From Saposhnikovia divaricata (lineage: Eukaryota > Streptophyta > Magnoliopsida > Apiales > Apiaceae): a stretch of 64,000 nt of DNA. The position numbers and the translations under genes were made by a program. This document shows positions 23,474 to 36,066 of the stretch, in pieces. The notes beneath the pieces are model-generated. The model searched no databases, was not told the origin of the DNA, and was given only the letters and a program-made list of their open reading frames with translations. Within the stretch, counting starts at the first letter, position 1. Every line of letters starts with the position of its first letter. The stretch lies in NCBI GenBank assembly GCA_036435485.1, contig CM071597.1:146255647-146319646 (forward strand), in the 5' to 3' direction.

Positions 23474-24055
23474 TTTAATTTAAATGTTTTTCTTAAAAAG
23501 ATGTGAATTTTTTTTTTAATTTTGAAAAACAAATGAATTACGAATTAACAGTTTTATCCCTTTTAATTTTTCGAGAATATCAAAAGACAATCTGAAAAGT
23601 TAAACTACGGGATATGAACAGTTGCCAATTACTAAATCTGAATATTCAAAGAGGATGAATATTCGTGTGTATACCAGTAAACTCGTGTGTGTATAAGGAT
23701 GAAGAATGTGGAAATTGTGTTTTGAACAGTTACACAAACAATATATGTTCGTGTGTATGTATATGCGCGTGTATGAATGGTCACTAAACACAGTATCACA
23801 ACGATTAATGATAACACAGTGAATATCAGTCAACAAATTGGCAGTAATTCGTGATTAGTATGAGTTTAATCACAAAAACACGGATTAAAGGTGTGAAGTT
23901 TGTGAAATCGCCTTTTTTTTGTGAAACGGCTGCTGTGAAAATGAAATTAGGTAAAGTGAATAATGCATCGAGTTAGAGATGTATATATAGATGATTGTGA
24001 AATGACAAAAGTATCCCTGTTAAAAAGAGTGTTAAAGTCTAAGTACATACAGGGA

Positions 24056-24870
24056 GGACTTAAGTCGAACTCTATCTCGAACATTTCTATCTCGAACATC
24101 AAGTCGAACTTCGAGATGAAGTTCGAGATAGAGGTTAACTCGAACAATTAAGCACAAATAAGCACTTTAACCAATTTTACAGCAGAAACTATAGGAAAAT
24201 CCTATCTCGAACATTATTGATTTGTAGTAAACTTGGAAAATTCCCCTCTAGAAGAGAAACAGGGAAATTCGAGATACTTTTCGAGTTAGAAGTTTAACTC
24301 TATCTCGAACATCAAGTCGAAATTCGAGTTGAGTTTCGAGATAGACTAAGAACTCTATCTCGAACATCAAGTCGAAATTCGAGTTGAGTTTCGAGATAGA
24401 CTAACTCGAAGTTAATCTCAAATTCTTTCCAAAATACCCCCTTGAAGCAAAAAGTACAGGGTAATTCAAGATATGTTTCGAGTTAGGAGTGTAACTCGAA
24501 AAATTCCCTTTAGCTTAACTGAGAACTCTATCTCGAACATCAAGTCGAAATTCGAGTTGAGTTTCGAGATAGACTAACTCGAAGTTAATTCTCAGTTCTT
24601 TTCAAAATATTCCCTTAATGGAAACCTCATCTCAACCTTTGAGATAAAATTCGAGATAGACTTTATCTCGAATATTTTGAAGATAGAACTAGGCACACTG
24701 GTAACTCGAACTCGAACTCGAAGTCGAATTTCGAGATGAATTTCGAGATAGCCAACTCGAAATTCTTCCCAGACTTAGAATTTTCAAAACTTCACTCTGA
24801 CAGCTTAAGTCGAAATTCAAGTCGAATTTCTAGATGAGTTTCGAGATAGAACCTAACTCGAAATTTTGAA
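24056..24870. repeat. Array of TCGA-rich hairpin repeats in E3
   Basis: At least four near-identical units (about 24085-24135, 24300-24347, 24352-24398, 24527-24575) have 11-bp inverted arms TCTATCTCGAA/TTCGAGATAGA around an internal TCGAAATTCGA palindrome. More divergent copies follow to 24870. The array fills the spacer between pol and the aORF. Confidence 0.85.
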
Positions 24871-25165
24871 GTTTTTTAATTCTAAGGCCTCTAATTACAT
24901 GAAACTCATAGGTAAATTCATCTAAAAATCATGCAATATTTAGAATATTATGAATTTAACTCCCCCTATGATCATGCAATCTAACAAGCATAAATTCACA
25001 GATTTGTGCTATAAAAGACACTTAAAACACAAGGAATTTATGCAAAAACACACTATATGCAACCTATAACAATCATTAATTAGGCATTTTAAAGTCTAAG
25101 CACATAATGATTGAGTAGCTTGCACATACAAACATAAACATGGATTTTACAGATAGAAGGCTTTA

Positions 25166-28100
25166 CTAACTTGTGTTAAGCATTCCCAATTCACCAACCA
25201 ATCTATTGAATGTTACTTCATCAAGAGGTTTGGTGAATATATTTGCAATTTGTTGCATTGTGGGCACAAAATGTAGCTCCACAGTCCCCTCCTCGACATG
25301 TTCTCTTATGAAGTGATACCTGATGTCGATGTGCTTGGTTCTTGAGTGATCTACAGGATTGTTGGTTATGGCAATGGCACTTGTGTTGTCACACATGATT
25401 GGAATTTTCTTGTGCTCCATGCCATAATCCTTCAATTGGTTCCTCATCCACAGTATTTGAGCTACACAGCTTCCAGCAGCAATGTACTCAGCTTCAGCAG
25501 TAGAAGTAGATACTGTATGTTGCTTTTTACTCTGCCAGGACACCAATCTTCTGCCAAGAAATTGGCAAGCACCAGATGTGCTTTTCCTATCAATCCTGCA
25601 ACCTGCATAGTCTGAATCCGAATAGCCAATTAAATTAAAACCTGTATCTCTTGGGTACCAAATCCCTAGATTTGGTGTGCCCTTGAGATACCTGAAAATT
25701 CTCTTGACGGCTACGAGATGTGATTCTCTAGGATCCGCTTGGAACCTTGCAAATAAACAAGTTGCGAACATTATATCGGGTCTACTTGCAGTTAAATAGA
25801 GGAGTGAGCCAATCATACCTCGATAGCTTGTGATGTCAACTGATTTACCTGATTTGTCTTCATCAAGCTTCGTGGCTGTTGCCATGGGAGTCTTAGCTGC
25901 TGATGCATCTTCTAGATTATACTTCTTGAGTAAATCTCTGACATACTTGGATTGACAGATAAAGATACCATCTTTTCTCTGACTGATCTGTAATCCAAGG
26001 AAGAAGGACAGCTCTCCCATCATGCTCATCTCATATTTTTCCTGCATTAGCTTGGCAAATTTCTCGCACAAGCGCTCATTTGATGACCCAAAAATAATAT
26101 CGTCCACATAGACTTGAACAAGTATTAAGTCATTTCTTACAATTTTATAGAACAATGTTTTATCAATTACTCCCCTAACAAAACCATTTTCAATTAAGAA
26201 TAAGGATAGGGTTTCATACCATCGCCTTGGGGATTGCCTGAGCCATAGACAGATTTGAAGAGAAGATACACAAAATCTACATGTTCTGGATCAATGAAAC
26301 CAGGCGGCTGTTCCAAATACACTTCTTCTTCTAACTCTCCGTTCAGAAAGGCACTTTTCACATCCATCTGGAAAACCTTGAAGTTCTTATGTGCTGCAAA
26401 TGCCAAGAACATCCTGACTGCCTCAAGTCTTGCAACTGGTGCATAGGTTTCATCATAATCAATTCCTTCTCGCTGAGAATAACCTTTTGCAACCAAACGA
26501 GCCTTGTTTCGTGTTACAAGTCCGTTTTCATCCAGTTTATTTCTGAATACCCACCTAGCTCCAATTACTGATATGTTCTTAGGTCGGGGTACCAGTTTCC
26601 AAACTTTCTGCCTTTCAAACTGATTGAGTTCCTCTTGCATTGCAATCACCCAATCAGCATCACCAAGAGCTTCTTCTATTTCTTTAGGTTCAAGCTTGGA
26701 TAAGAACCCAGAATATAAGGAAATATTAGTCAGGTCAGCTCTTGCAGTTCTTCTAGTAGTCACACCAGCATCTGGATCACCAATAATTAACTCAAACGGA
26801 TGGTCTCTATTCCATACCCGTTCACCTGGAAATTGTCTTGATGATTCAGCTTAACTTTCTGAGTTGGGGTGCTGACTACTTTGATTATTTTCACTAACTC
26901 CCCCTGAGTTAGTGCCAGCTCCTACAGAACTAGAGTCAACTCGACTCGAGCCTTGAACAGTAGTCCTTGAGCTGCTATTTACTCCCCCTGAGTTGTTGCC
27001 GGTTGGTACTGAAGAAGTCTCTCCTGATCTTGTAGAATTAGCTTGTTCACTAGACTCAGGTTCTTCATGTATGCTTGGAACATTTAATGGAACAACCAAC
27101 TCAGGTTCATCTTCAAGATCTTCTAAGTCCAGATTCTGAAATTTTAGGGACTCAGGTTCACTAGAATCTCTTGAAATTGATGAGAGTTTGGTATCGTCGA
27201 ATCTGACGTTGTAGCTTTCAGTCACTTTTCGATCATTCACTAAGAACACTCTATAAGCTGCCACCACATCTGTAGAGTAACCAACAAAGATTCCTTCACG
27301 AGCTTTTGCTGCAAACTTGCCTAGATTTTCATCATCTATAAGCACATAGCATTTTGCTCCGAAGACATGAAAGTATTTGATTGTTGGTCTTCTGTTGTTC
27401 ATTAGCTCACATGGTGTCTTTTCTTTATCTTTTATGATCAAGGATCTATTTTGAGTGTAACAAGCGGTACTCACTGCTTCGGCCCAGAAGTACAAAGGAA
27501 GTTTTGAATCATACAACAAAGTTCTTGCTGCTTGTCTGATCTCATTCAGTGCCATTGTCTGATCTAATCGTCTTCACAGTAAGTGTTGAAACATTCTCAA
27601 TTTGAGTGATGTGATCAATGATTAAGAAAGGTACTTCGTCTTTCGTCATTGCGAACAATACCCATGTATACTTGGAGAAGTCATCCACGATTACCAATGC
27701 ATATCTTTTCCTAGACAAAGATAGGACATTCACTGGGCCAAACAAATCCATATGAAGAAGTTGTAGAGGCTCAGTAATACTAGAAATTTCTTTGCTTTTA
27801 TGCGATGCTCGCTTCGACTTTCCCATTTCACAAGCTTCACAGAGTCCTTTCGGAGCGAACTCCATTTGAGGTAGATCTCTCACCAATTCTCGCCTCGCGA
27901 GAGCATTCATCGTTTTGAAGTTTAAGTGAGATAGCTTTTTGTGCCATAACCAGCTTTCATCATCCGAGGCTTTGCTGTAGAAACAGGTGACCTCATTCTG
28001 ATTTACTGAATCCATATCTGCAACAAAAAGATCTGCCTTTCGAACTCCTCTCAAAGCTAGTGAGCCTTCCTTGATGTGAGTGATTGATACACCTTTCTTG

Positions 28101-28372
28101 TTGAAGACAATTTCGTAACCTTTGTCACAGAATTGACTGATACTCAACAGATTGTGCTTCAGTCCCTCAACATAGGAAATATCTTCTATGATGACATTGC
28201 CAGTTTTCAGTTTGCCATATCCCTTTGTCACACCTATGTTGTCATCTCCAAAGATGACATAAGGGCCAGCTTTCATAACCAACTCTGTAAGCAGGGACTT
28301 GTTTCCAGTCATATGCCTCGATGCTCCACTGTCTAGCACCCATATGACTTTATTTCTATTCTGCTTAACGCC
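25166..28372 (-). pseudogene. E3 pol, broken
   Basis: Protease (WVLDSGASRHMTG, catalytic DSG intact), GAG-pre-integrase (WLWHKKLSHLNFKTM, CEACEMGK), then the integrase core up to IRSDNGTE at about 27550. There a deletion plus frameshift jumps straight to the AARTLLYDSKLPLYFWAEA region. The stretch with the third catalytic residue (the Glu of NGVVERKN) is missing. An in-frame TAA follows at about 26851. RT keeps FQMDVKSAFLNG but loses one nucleotide near 26240 (YG-LRQSPRRW). The rest, with YVDDIIFGS and RNase H motifs (YSDSDYAG, STAEAEYIAAG), is open to the stop at 25166. Confidence 0.93.
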
Positions 28373-30843
28373 CTGCAATGACAGATTGGTAAGACATTCT
28401 TCGGAACCCAACTTTGATTGGGCCCGGCTTTTCGATAAGATCGAGAATCAACAGATTTAACAACAGGAGATGCACTTTTCTTAACATTACTAGAGCTTTC
28501 GACTATCTCCTTTCCTTTCTCAGACTTGACAGATTTGTCAGTCTTAGGAAAAGGTTTGTCACTCCTAACTTTAGGAGGACTGACAGTCTTGGCTCTCACA
28601 TGCTTTTTCTTGATGTTTGAACTAGCAACAGTATTTGAGCATGACTGGATAGATGCATTCATTAAATGCACAAAAGTTTGCATGATGTTAAAAGTGCATG
28701 GCATACAATTAGGTTGACCACACTGTGCATGATTCTGATGCAGATTATTCATTGTATATGTGATAGGCATGGCATGTGCAGCAGGAACATTCATGTTAGC
28801 TTTGCATGCATAAGAAAGATGTTCAGTAGATTTACAATGATAACATGCTTTCTTTATTTGTTCAGCCTTAACCTCTTTTATGCCTTTCTCTCTCTTTCCT
28901 TGTTGTTTAACTGCCTTAGCTCCTAATCCTAGTCTAGATTCATCTCTAGGGAAATTGATTTTAACTTGTTTGATAGGAGTTATGGGTTGTGCTTTCTGGC
29001 GATCTTCCATCTCAATCTCATATCTAGCTATCAATTCAGTCTCTTCTTCTTCTATTCTAGGAACAAGGTGTTTTTACATAGGTTTGACAGCGGATTTAAG
29101 AATGCTAGGTGTTTCCTTTTTAAGGTCACTGGAACTAGGGTCAATAGGTCTCTTTCCTTCTTTCTTAGGAAGGTCAGAGTAATCAAGTCCTACACCTACT
29201 CCAGTTATCCTCTTAAATGTGTCATTATCTACATACACTTTACTAGCAGCTAGTTTGTAAGCTTCGCATTTAGTTTCTAACTCAGCTAGATTGTTCCTAA
29301 GACATGCTTCTACTTCTTCCTTAAGGACGAGCTTGTGTTCTAGAGATTTAATAAAGTCTCTTAGGGAAGTATCTACAGTGCAAGCAGCCTCTAGCTCTTC
29401 CACTTTTGCCTCAAGCATTCTGCATTTGGCAACAAGTGTTTTCTGTTCCTTTTGAGAAGAGTCTAGGCTTTTGCACAACATATAGATCTCTTCACTAAGA
29501 GCCCCGTTCTGTTCCTTATAATCATCAATAGACATTTCTACTTTAAGAGTCAGAACTGGTACCTCTGGTTCCTCTGATGTCTCAGCCATGAGGGCAAAGT
29601 TTGCTACATGAGTAACATCTTCCTCATCTGAATCATCCCAAGCTCTTCCTTCTGTCACCAATAAAGCTCGTTTTCCATGTCTTTCCTTCACCAGCGCTTC
29701 ATACTTGCTTTTGAGGGCTTCATATGTCTCTTTTGGATAAGTCTGTTTAGGCTTTTTGCAGTCCGAGGCAAAATGTCCAGCTTCACCACAATTATAGCAT
29801 TTGAACTTCATTTTGAAATCCAATGGAGATTTGTAACTGGTATTCTTGCCTTTACCTTGGTAGCCTGACGAACTACCACCACCCTTAGCAGCCCGATAGA
29901 AAGATGAAGAATTTCTCTGTGGTCGGTTGCTCTTTCTGAATCTCATGTTGCTGAACTTCCTTGCCATGTATGCCACGACACTATCGTCCATGTTGTCCAG
30001 CTCTTCTTGGGTGTAGTAGTCATCATCACTGTTAGATGCGCACTCGTCATCATTATCAACTTGATGCGGTGCAAGTGATGATTTAGGCTTTGCTGCAACC
30101 ATTGCCTTCTTAGACTCTTCCTCATCAGCAACTAATCCTGATGCAATTTCTTTTCCTTTTGAATCATTGTCCCATGCTTGATCTTGAAGTGTTTCCAGCT
30201 CATAGGTCTTTAATATTCCATAATACTCTTCCAGAGAAGTTGTATGCAAATCTCTGGTTTCTCTTATTGCGTAGACCCTATGTTCAATGCTCTTTGGCTG
30301 GTTCCTCAGATATCTCGTATTAGTCTCAACCATGGGGAGAGTCACACCTCTCAGATTCAAATCCAATACCAACTGACTGAATCGTAGATAGACATCTGTT
30401 ATGCCTTCTCCTTTCCTTATTCTAAAGGTGTCATACTCCATCTTGAGTATGAGTGTCTTGTTGCTTCTGACCTCTGCAGATCCTTCCATGACAACTTCTA
30501 TCTTGTCCCAAATCTTCTTTGCTGTAGTCAAACCTTTGACTATGTTGAACATTTCATGATCAAGAGATTCCATCAAGGTTTGTCGTACGGCAGTATCATA
30601 AGCTATTTGCTCCTTGTCAGCATCCGAAAAGTCCGCTGCCTTTTTGGGCTCAGACCGAGGTGCTATAACCACCCCTCCTTCCGTATGTGCAGGAATAACC
30701 ACCATAGGAACAAATTTACCCTTGTCAAGGACTTCCAGATATTAAGGGTTAACAGTCTCTAAATAAAGTCTCATTCTGAAAACCCATTCTTCATAGTGAT
30801 CTCGGTTGAACATTGGGATCTTGAATACATTTTTAGGAGCCAT
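28373..30843 (-). pseudogene. E3 gag, two premature stops
   Basis: The real start is the ATG at 30843 (MAPKNVFKIPMFNRDHYEEW). A TAA at 30742-30744 interrupts it after about 33 codons. The frame then runs on through the UBN2-like Gag core, an acidic linker, AYMARKFSNMRF, a CCHC knuckle (CYNCGEAGHFASDC, near 29800), coiled coil, then a second stop at 29074 (KPM-stop-KHLVPR). The tail has a second knuckle (CYHCKSTEHLSYAC, near 28840) and ends NQSWVPKN at the junction with pol, which is in another frame. Confidence 0.9.
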
Positions 30844-30899
30844 TTCAATTCTGGTCACTAAAAGTTTCTAAGTACCCAAGACTAGGCTATGTAGAATAT

Positions 30900-31040
30900 T
30901 TATGTAGAACTTTTGCCTAAGTCGAAATTTCTCTAAGTAGAAATTTTGCTCAAGTCGAAATTCACCAAGTAGAAATTGTCCAAGTCGAAATTCTATGTAG
31001 AAATTCTATGTAGAACTTTTGTACTTAGAATAATTTTTCT
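30900..31040. repeat. Hairpin-motif repeats in E3 leader
   Basis: Alternating AAGTCGAAATT and AAGTAGAAATT units, six or so copies, between gag and the primer site. They are related to the palindromes in the LTR and in the 24056-24870 array. Confidence 0.7.
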
Positions 31041-31518
31041 GCAGATTACTTTAATATTGAATAAACAATATTATCTCTTTAACACCTTTTGACTTTGAAT
31101 GCTTTACTCACCTAACCCACCTAACCCACGTGCTAGGTAATGAATATGTCTTGTTTCACTTTCGGCCGTGAATAATGCAAATCACAAAGTCCAAAAACAC
31201 CTTTTTTATTCTTTTACTATTTATCTGTTTGAAAAGGAGATCAAAAAGTTGTTGGGTTGTCTTCTTTGATAAGAACAGATGATGAACACTCAAGAACACC
31301 AAATATGAAAGTACCCAGATTAATTCACAAAAATTAATTAAAATACATCCAAGCTAAATAATCACACCTGGAGTATTTAAATAATTTTTCAGATGAGTTT
31401 TTCACCACAAACGATTTAAAGCACACTTTTCAAGAAAATGAAAAGTAGATCTAGAAAATGAAAACTCACGATTCTTCTACTCAACACAAGGATCTATGTT
31501 TTGTATGTTAAACATATC

Positions 31519-31530
31519 GCTCTGATACCA
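31519..31530 (-). promoter_or_regulatory. E3 primer-binding site (tRNA-iMet)
   Basis: The minus strand reads TGGTATCAGAGC, two bases from the LTR end, an exact match to the usual initiator-Met primer site. Confidence 0.95.
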
Positions 31531-31532
31531 AT

Positions 31533-32587
31533 TGTTAGGTCCAAATGTGTTGTAGAGGGGGGGTGAATACAACTTTTCGAATATGAGAAGAAATAAATAC
31601 GATGCAATAAATGAACACACAGATTCAAGGAATATATGTCTTATATATAACTTGAAATGGTTGCTACAACATTCATTACAAAGTATAACAGAAGTTCAGA
31701 AAGAAGTGAATGATACTAAGCTCTGTGAATGCACTCTCTCTCTTTTTCTTGTGTTTTTCTCAAGAATTGCTCACTAACTAAAACATTACACAAGTACTTC
31801 TATTTATACTACATGTAATCTATGTCCTGTAGACTTCAAAGACTAAGATATACGTGGCCCAATGATGTCCACATAAATCTTGCCTTATCTTGAAAGCTTG
31901 GAAATCTGCCAATCAGAAGATGCCATGTGTCATGTTGAAGCTGCACTCTAAGTAGAACTTCTACTTGAGAATTTCTACTTAGCCATCTCGAATTTCTAAG
32001 TAGAACTTCTACTTAGAAACTTCTACTTGGTCATCTAGAATATTTAGTACTTAGAAAATATTCTGATCTTCAACTTGAAACTTCAATGCACATCTTGAAC
32101 TTGTGATATCTTCATGTCTTCTTTGTTCTTCACTAAGCTCTTGAATATGGATCTTTATTACTGACATAAACTTGCTATCAATGTCCTGACACTTGATGCA
32201 ACGGTCTGGTTCATAAGTGACTAGTCTTGATAGGGTTTTTGCTTCTTGAATAAATTACCATATCCAATTTGTAATGTGGCTTTCCAATATTTGCTTTCCT
32301 TCTTGTTCACTTGAAATCAATTGGTCTTATTGATACTGATAGTTATGATCTTGATTCTTGGTTTTTCAAATCACTGAGGCATGAACAACTTTGACTTGAA
32401 CTTCTCTCAATGATTTCTTCTTGGCTTGATCATAGTTAACATGTTGAATTGTATCAATTACCTTGTCTTCATTTAGTGTTGATTTCTTGTGACTTCTTGT
32501 TCTTGATTGTCTTCTGGTTAAGTATCTTTTCCTTTAGTTTGAGTTACATTAGTTATAGTGTTACAAGTTTACACACTCTGCCTTTCA
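31533..32587 (-). repeat. E3 5' LTR
   Basis: 1055 bp, nearly identical to 18097-19150 (three substitutions and one extra G in the G-run by eye). The TATAAATA box is at 31801-31808 (minus), the U5 hairpin at 31549-31573, and a palindrome cluster upstream of the TATA box at about 31941-32040. Confidence 0.96.
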
Positions 32588-32597
32588 GGGCGTTACA

Positions 32598-32816
32598 TTC
32601 AATCTCTTCTAATGAATAGAAGTCTTCATCTTCAACATCTTTGAGTTGTAGAACTACTTTCTCCTCATCATCCAACACCTCTTCAATTTTCAGAGATGGC
32701 ACTTGTGTTGGTTGTGAACTTTGTGAAGATTCACTTGGTAGAGAGACATGTGGTTCATGGGCTACAAGCGCACCAGATATGTTTGCCATCTTTCCTTTGG
32801 CTCCAGTTTGAATAGC
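32598..32816 (-). pseudogene. E2 gag middle fragment
   Basis: Reads AIQTGAKGKMANISGALVA...VLDDEEKVVLQLKDVEDEDFYSLEEIE, the acidic linker that precedes AYMSKRF in SIRE Gag. It continues exactly at 13332 once S1 is removed, and at 34295 once S2 is removed. Confidence 0.85.
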
Positions 32817-34289
32817 TGTTCGCTAAAAACTACGCAAGCGTACGCGGTCACAAGTAATATAATGATGAGTTGAATTCGTTCCCACGAAGACCTGGTGTAT
32901 CAATGTAATATGCTCATGCAACAATGTATGGTCAATTTCAATTGCTCGGATAAGTACCACAAGTCGGTTGATTTTTATACTAATTAACTAAAATACTAAA
33001 TTTATCTAAAACGAACTAACTTTATGAGAGAAAATATGGGGTTCTAATTTCATAATCTACTTTGTTTAGCTCAATGCTGAAATTTAGTGCTATGCAATCA
33101 TCTTTAAAAACTAGCTGGAAACACGTAAATAGTACAAATCACCTTTCAGTTAATTTACACCATCCCACACATACATCCACATCAGATAGAAGTAGCATGG
33201 TCATCAATTCTGTCCAAATCCCTATATGTCTATGAGACTTGCAAACACAACCGATTTTAAATCAAGCTTCCATTAATTACCACATAAGGTGGTATGATTT
33301 TGTCAAACCACACCACTAATATGACATTGAATCCGTCATAACCTATGCTAGCATGGCAAGTTCTCAATTCCTAAATCCACTTTCGCAATCAATAAAAATT
33401 AACAGATAGATGTTGATCATTCATCTATAATTAAGCACGACCACACAAGGAATCTGAATATAATTGCAAGCCCAATCTATCAAAGCACAATATTACTAAA
33501 CTCCATAGATTAATCCATTAAAACCCCATGACAGCGTTTAGTTCATGTCTGAACTATGTACCATCATGGGTTCAGATGAACACATAATTAAAAAACAAAT
33601 CTGGGAATAAATATGTCTAATAAATTCTGGAAAACCAATTCGTAGCAAAGTAATAGTTCAACACAATTTAGAATGAAAATACAATACTAAAAACCAAACG
33701 TTGCTAGTGAGCTAGATCTCTATCTCCTCGCTTTCGCTGTTGGAAATCTGATCTTCTTCTTCTCCCTATGCAAGTTTCGTCCTCTATCTCCTCTAGTACA
33801 TAATAACACATCAAAACCTAATAATCTTTGATGTACGTATATGTCTCTAATAAAAGGTATTTTTAATGCTTTTAGGGAAAAATACAAAATACGTTTCCTA
33901 AACTGATTCAGTTTCGAAGGAAAATTCGTAATTAACTTTTCTTCAGTATTTCTGGGTCGTTCCAGTTGTATTTGGACATCTGGACCACTTTAGAATGAAA
34001 GAGAATTCCGTTATCTTCGCGTGGGCTGTTAAATCGTCCAAAACGGACTTGTAGAAGTCAAGATATGGCCCAAATAGTGAATCTCGCGCGTGCAGCCCAA
34101 TAAATCCGAATTTCCTCTAAAAAAATCTCCAAATTCAGCTTTTTATTCTCCAATCCTTCCAAGTTTAGGATTCCTTGCTTCCTACAATAAAACATTAAAC
34201 TTTATTTAATAAAAATCCAATTAAATGCAAAATAGAATTAATATGAGGAATAAAATCATATAAAATACATATAAATATATACTCTATCA
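32817..34289. repeat. S2: solo LTR, 1473 bp
   Basis: Bounded by TG (32817) and CA (34289) with a perfect 5-bp target duplication ATAGC (32812-32816 and 34290-34294). It interrupts E2 gag. It holds no ORF of interest, primer site or internal domain. One end carries a short perfect palindrome TACGCAAGCGTA. The family is not recognised; either strand could be sense. Confidence 0.88.
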
Positions 34290-34990
34290 ATAGCTCTCTT
34301 TTGAAAGAGTTAAAGTTCATATGACTTGAGCATACCATAGAGAGTTTCAAGAGAAACCTCATTCAAGTTTCTCCCTTCTCTGATGGCAGTTACTTTGTGC
34401 TCAAGATGTTCAAGAAGAGTGAGCAAGAACTTGACATTAACCTCTTTTCTATCATAGAACTTTCCATGAATCTGTAGCTCAGCCATCAGCTTACTAAATC
34501 TTTCAAACATGTGAGTGAACTCTTCACCAGGCTTAGCCATAAAGGCTTCATATTGTGACACAAGAATCTGTCTTTGATTTTCTCTGACCTCTTCACTTCC
34601 TTCACACAGCAGCTCTATCTTGCTCCACATCTCCTTGGCAGATAGACATCCCATAACATTTCCACACATGGCTTTGTCCAGGGAGAGAGAGTCAAGCAAG
34701 ATAAGTTGTAGGTAGTCGTTTAGAGCTACCTTTTCTTTCTTAGACTCTGTGTATTCTGAGGGTCTCTTTGCAACCCAGTGTACTGCAGTAACAGTATCTC
34801 CAACTGTAGAGGCTGCTACTTCTTTTTGAGGAATAAAGAGGCCTTTCTCGAGGATTCCCAAGTACAGTGGATGAGAATCTTTGATAAATAACAAGATCTT
34901 TCTTTTCCAAAAATTGTAGTTCCCTTTATCAAATATTGAAATCTTGATACCACTTGATTTCTGTATACTCGTCATGATCTCAGAGTAGAA
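34290..34990 (-). pseudogene. E2 gag N-terminal fragment
   Basis: The likely start is the ATG at about 34975 (MTSIQKSSGIKISIFDKGNYNFW). The copia Gag core follows (AKEMWSKIELLCEGSEEVRENQRQ, LETLYGMLKSYEL) and ends at a TAA at 34310-34312, where a sense codon is expected. The frame then runs to the S2 junction as LFQKRAI. Confidence 0.88.
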
Positions 34991-35003
34991 TGTCAATCTG
35001 TTA

Positions 35004-35015
35004 GCTTTGATACCA
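35004..35015 (-). promoter_or_regulatory. E2 primer-binding site
   Basis: TGGTATCAAAGC on the minus strand, identical to the E1 site. The adjoining LTR terminus has mutated from CA to TA. Confidence 0.85.
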
Positions 35016-35016
35016 G

Positions 35017-36066
35017 TAGTTGGTCCCGGAGTATTGCAGAAGGGGGGTTGAATGCAATACTGATAAATTCAAATCTTTACTTCAACAACAATAATAAAGA
35101 TTTTAATCTATTAGTATACGAAATGCAAACACAGGTGATAGCTCAAGATATTCTCACAAAATAAATGTTTTATTTATTTTGCAAAGAGTGTTGCTACAAC
35201 CTTGAGAAAAGATGTTTTCTCAAGCTTCGATTTCTTGAAAATCTATTGAGTGATACAGAAAAGTATGAGAGATGATTCTCTATGTAGACTTATTTGTTCT
35301 AACATCTCTGTCACATGGGTTGTGGAGCTGCTGTCATTTTCAAGTGGCAGCTCCTTACAATTTACACACCCATGTGACTTTCCTAAATTGCTATACAAAC
35401 AGAGTTATCATTATATGTAAAGCAACCTAGATACTTTCTTTTTCAAGCTAACACAATTCTAGTAGATGTAGATTTGTCATACTCTTGAATTGTCAAGCCT
35501 TGTCTTATGATCTCTCAAGCTTCTGTCGTAGTCATGCAGGTCAGCTACAATCTTTGACGAGTTACAGCAAATCTGTTTCTTGAACATCTAAACTATCACG
35601 GGTTTGACTGAGATAAATCCCCAATTCAAATAATTCAGTGAGACAGTAGCTTTAACCGCCAAGTCTGCTGCCAAAAGATTATTCCTTGGTTGACAGGATG
35701 AATCCCCGCCAATGTTGCTGTCGGAATTCCAGACTTGCTGTCAAGCTGTAAGAATGTTGTTGTCTCATGCTTCCGCCAATGTTGCTGTCAGATGGATATT
35801 CTGTCATGACTTGCAACATGCTGTCTTCTTATAACCTTACTGTCAGTGCAATTGACAATAACCTTATTCTTGCTGTCGAACTGATGTAATCTTGAGGCTT
35901 GACCATTTGAATGAACTTCTTCCAAGATACATACTTATTAAATTACAGCAATTACTTTGGTCACAAGAACATACTCTGGCTGTGATAGTATGTTCCACTT
36001 AGCAAAAACTAAGTATGATAAAATCTAGTTAAGTTGTCTCTAAGCTATCTCCCATAAATCCCAACA
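35017..36066 (-). repeat. E2 5' LTR
   Basis: About 1.05 kb, from GGGACCAACTA at the primer site to an inferred TGTTGGGATTT start at 36066 (36069 is an alternative). The U5 hairpin is at 35030-35061. Its partner LTR is not in the window, so the outer boundary is approximate. Confidence 0.7.
35030..35061 (-). other. E2 U5 hairpin
   Basis: Perfect 9-bp arms AGTATTGCA/TGCAATACT around loop GAAGGGGGGTTGAA (plus reading). The loop is identical to that of E1 and the stem is unrelated. Confidence 0.85.

Larger units (their letters stand above)
18097..32587 (-). mobile_element. E3: full-length SIRE-type copia element, young but defective
   Basis: A 14,491-bp element with two LTRs (18097-19150 and 31533-32587) and a perfect 5-bp target duplication GGGCG (18092-18096 and 32588-32592). 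Right to left it carries LTR, primer site, gag, pol, a hairpin-rich spacer, an additional ORF, polypurine tract, LTR. By eye the LTRs differ at only three substitutions plus one G-run indel. The coding regions nevertheless contain about four in-frame stops, about four frameshifts and an integrase deletion. It inserted into the last bases of S1. Confidence 0.95.
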
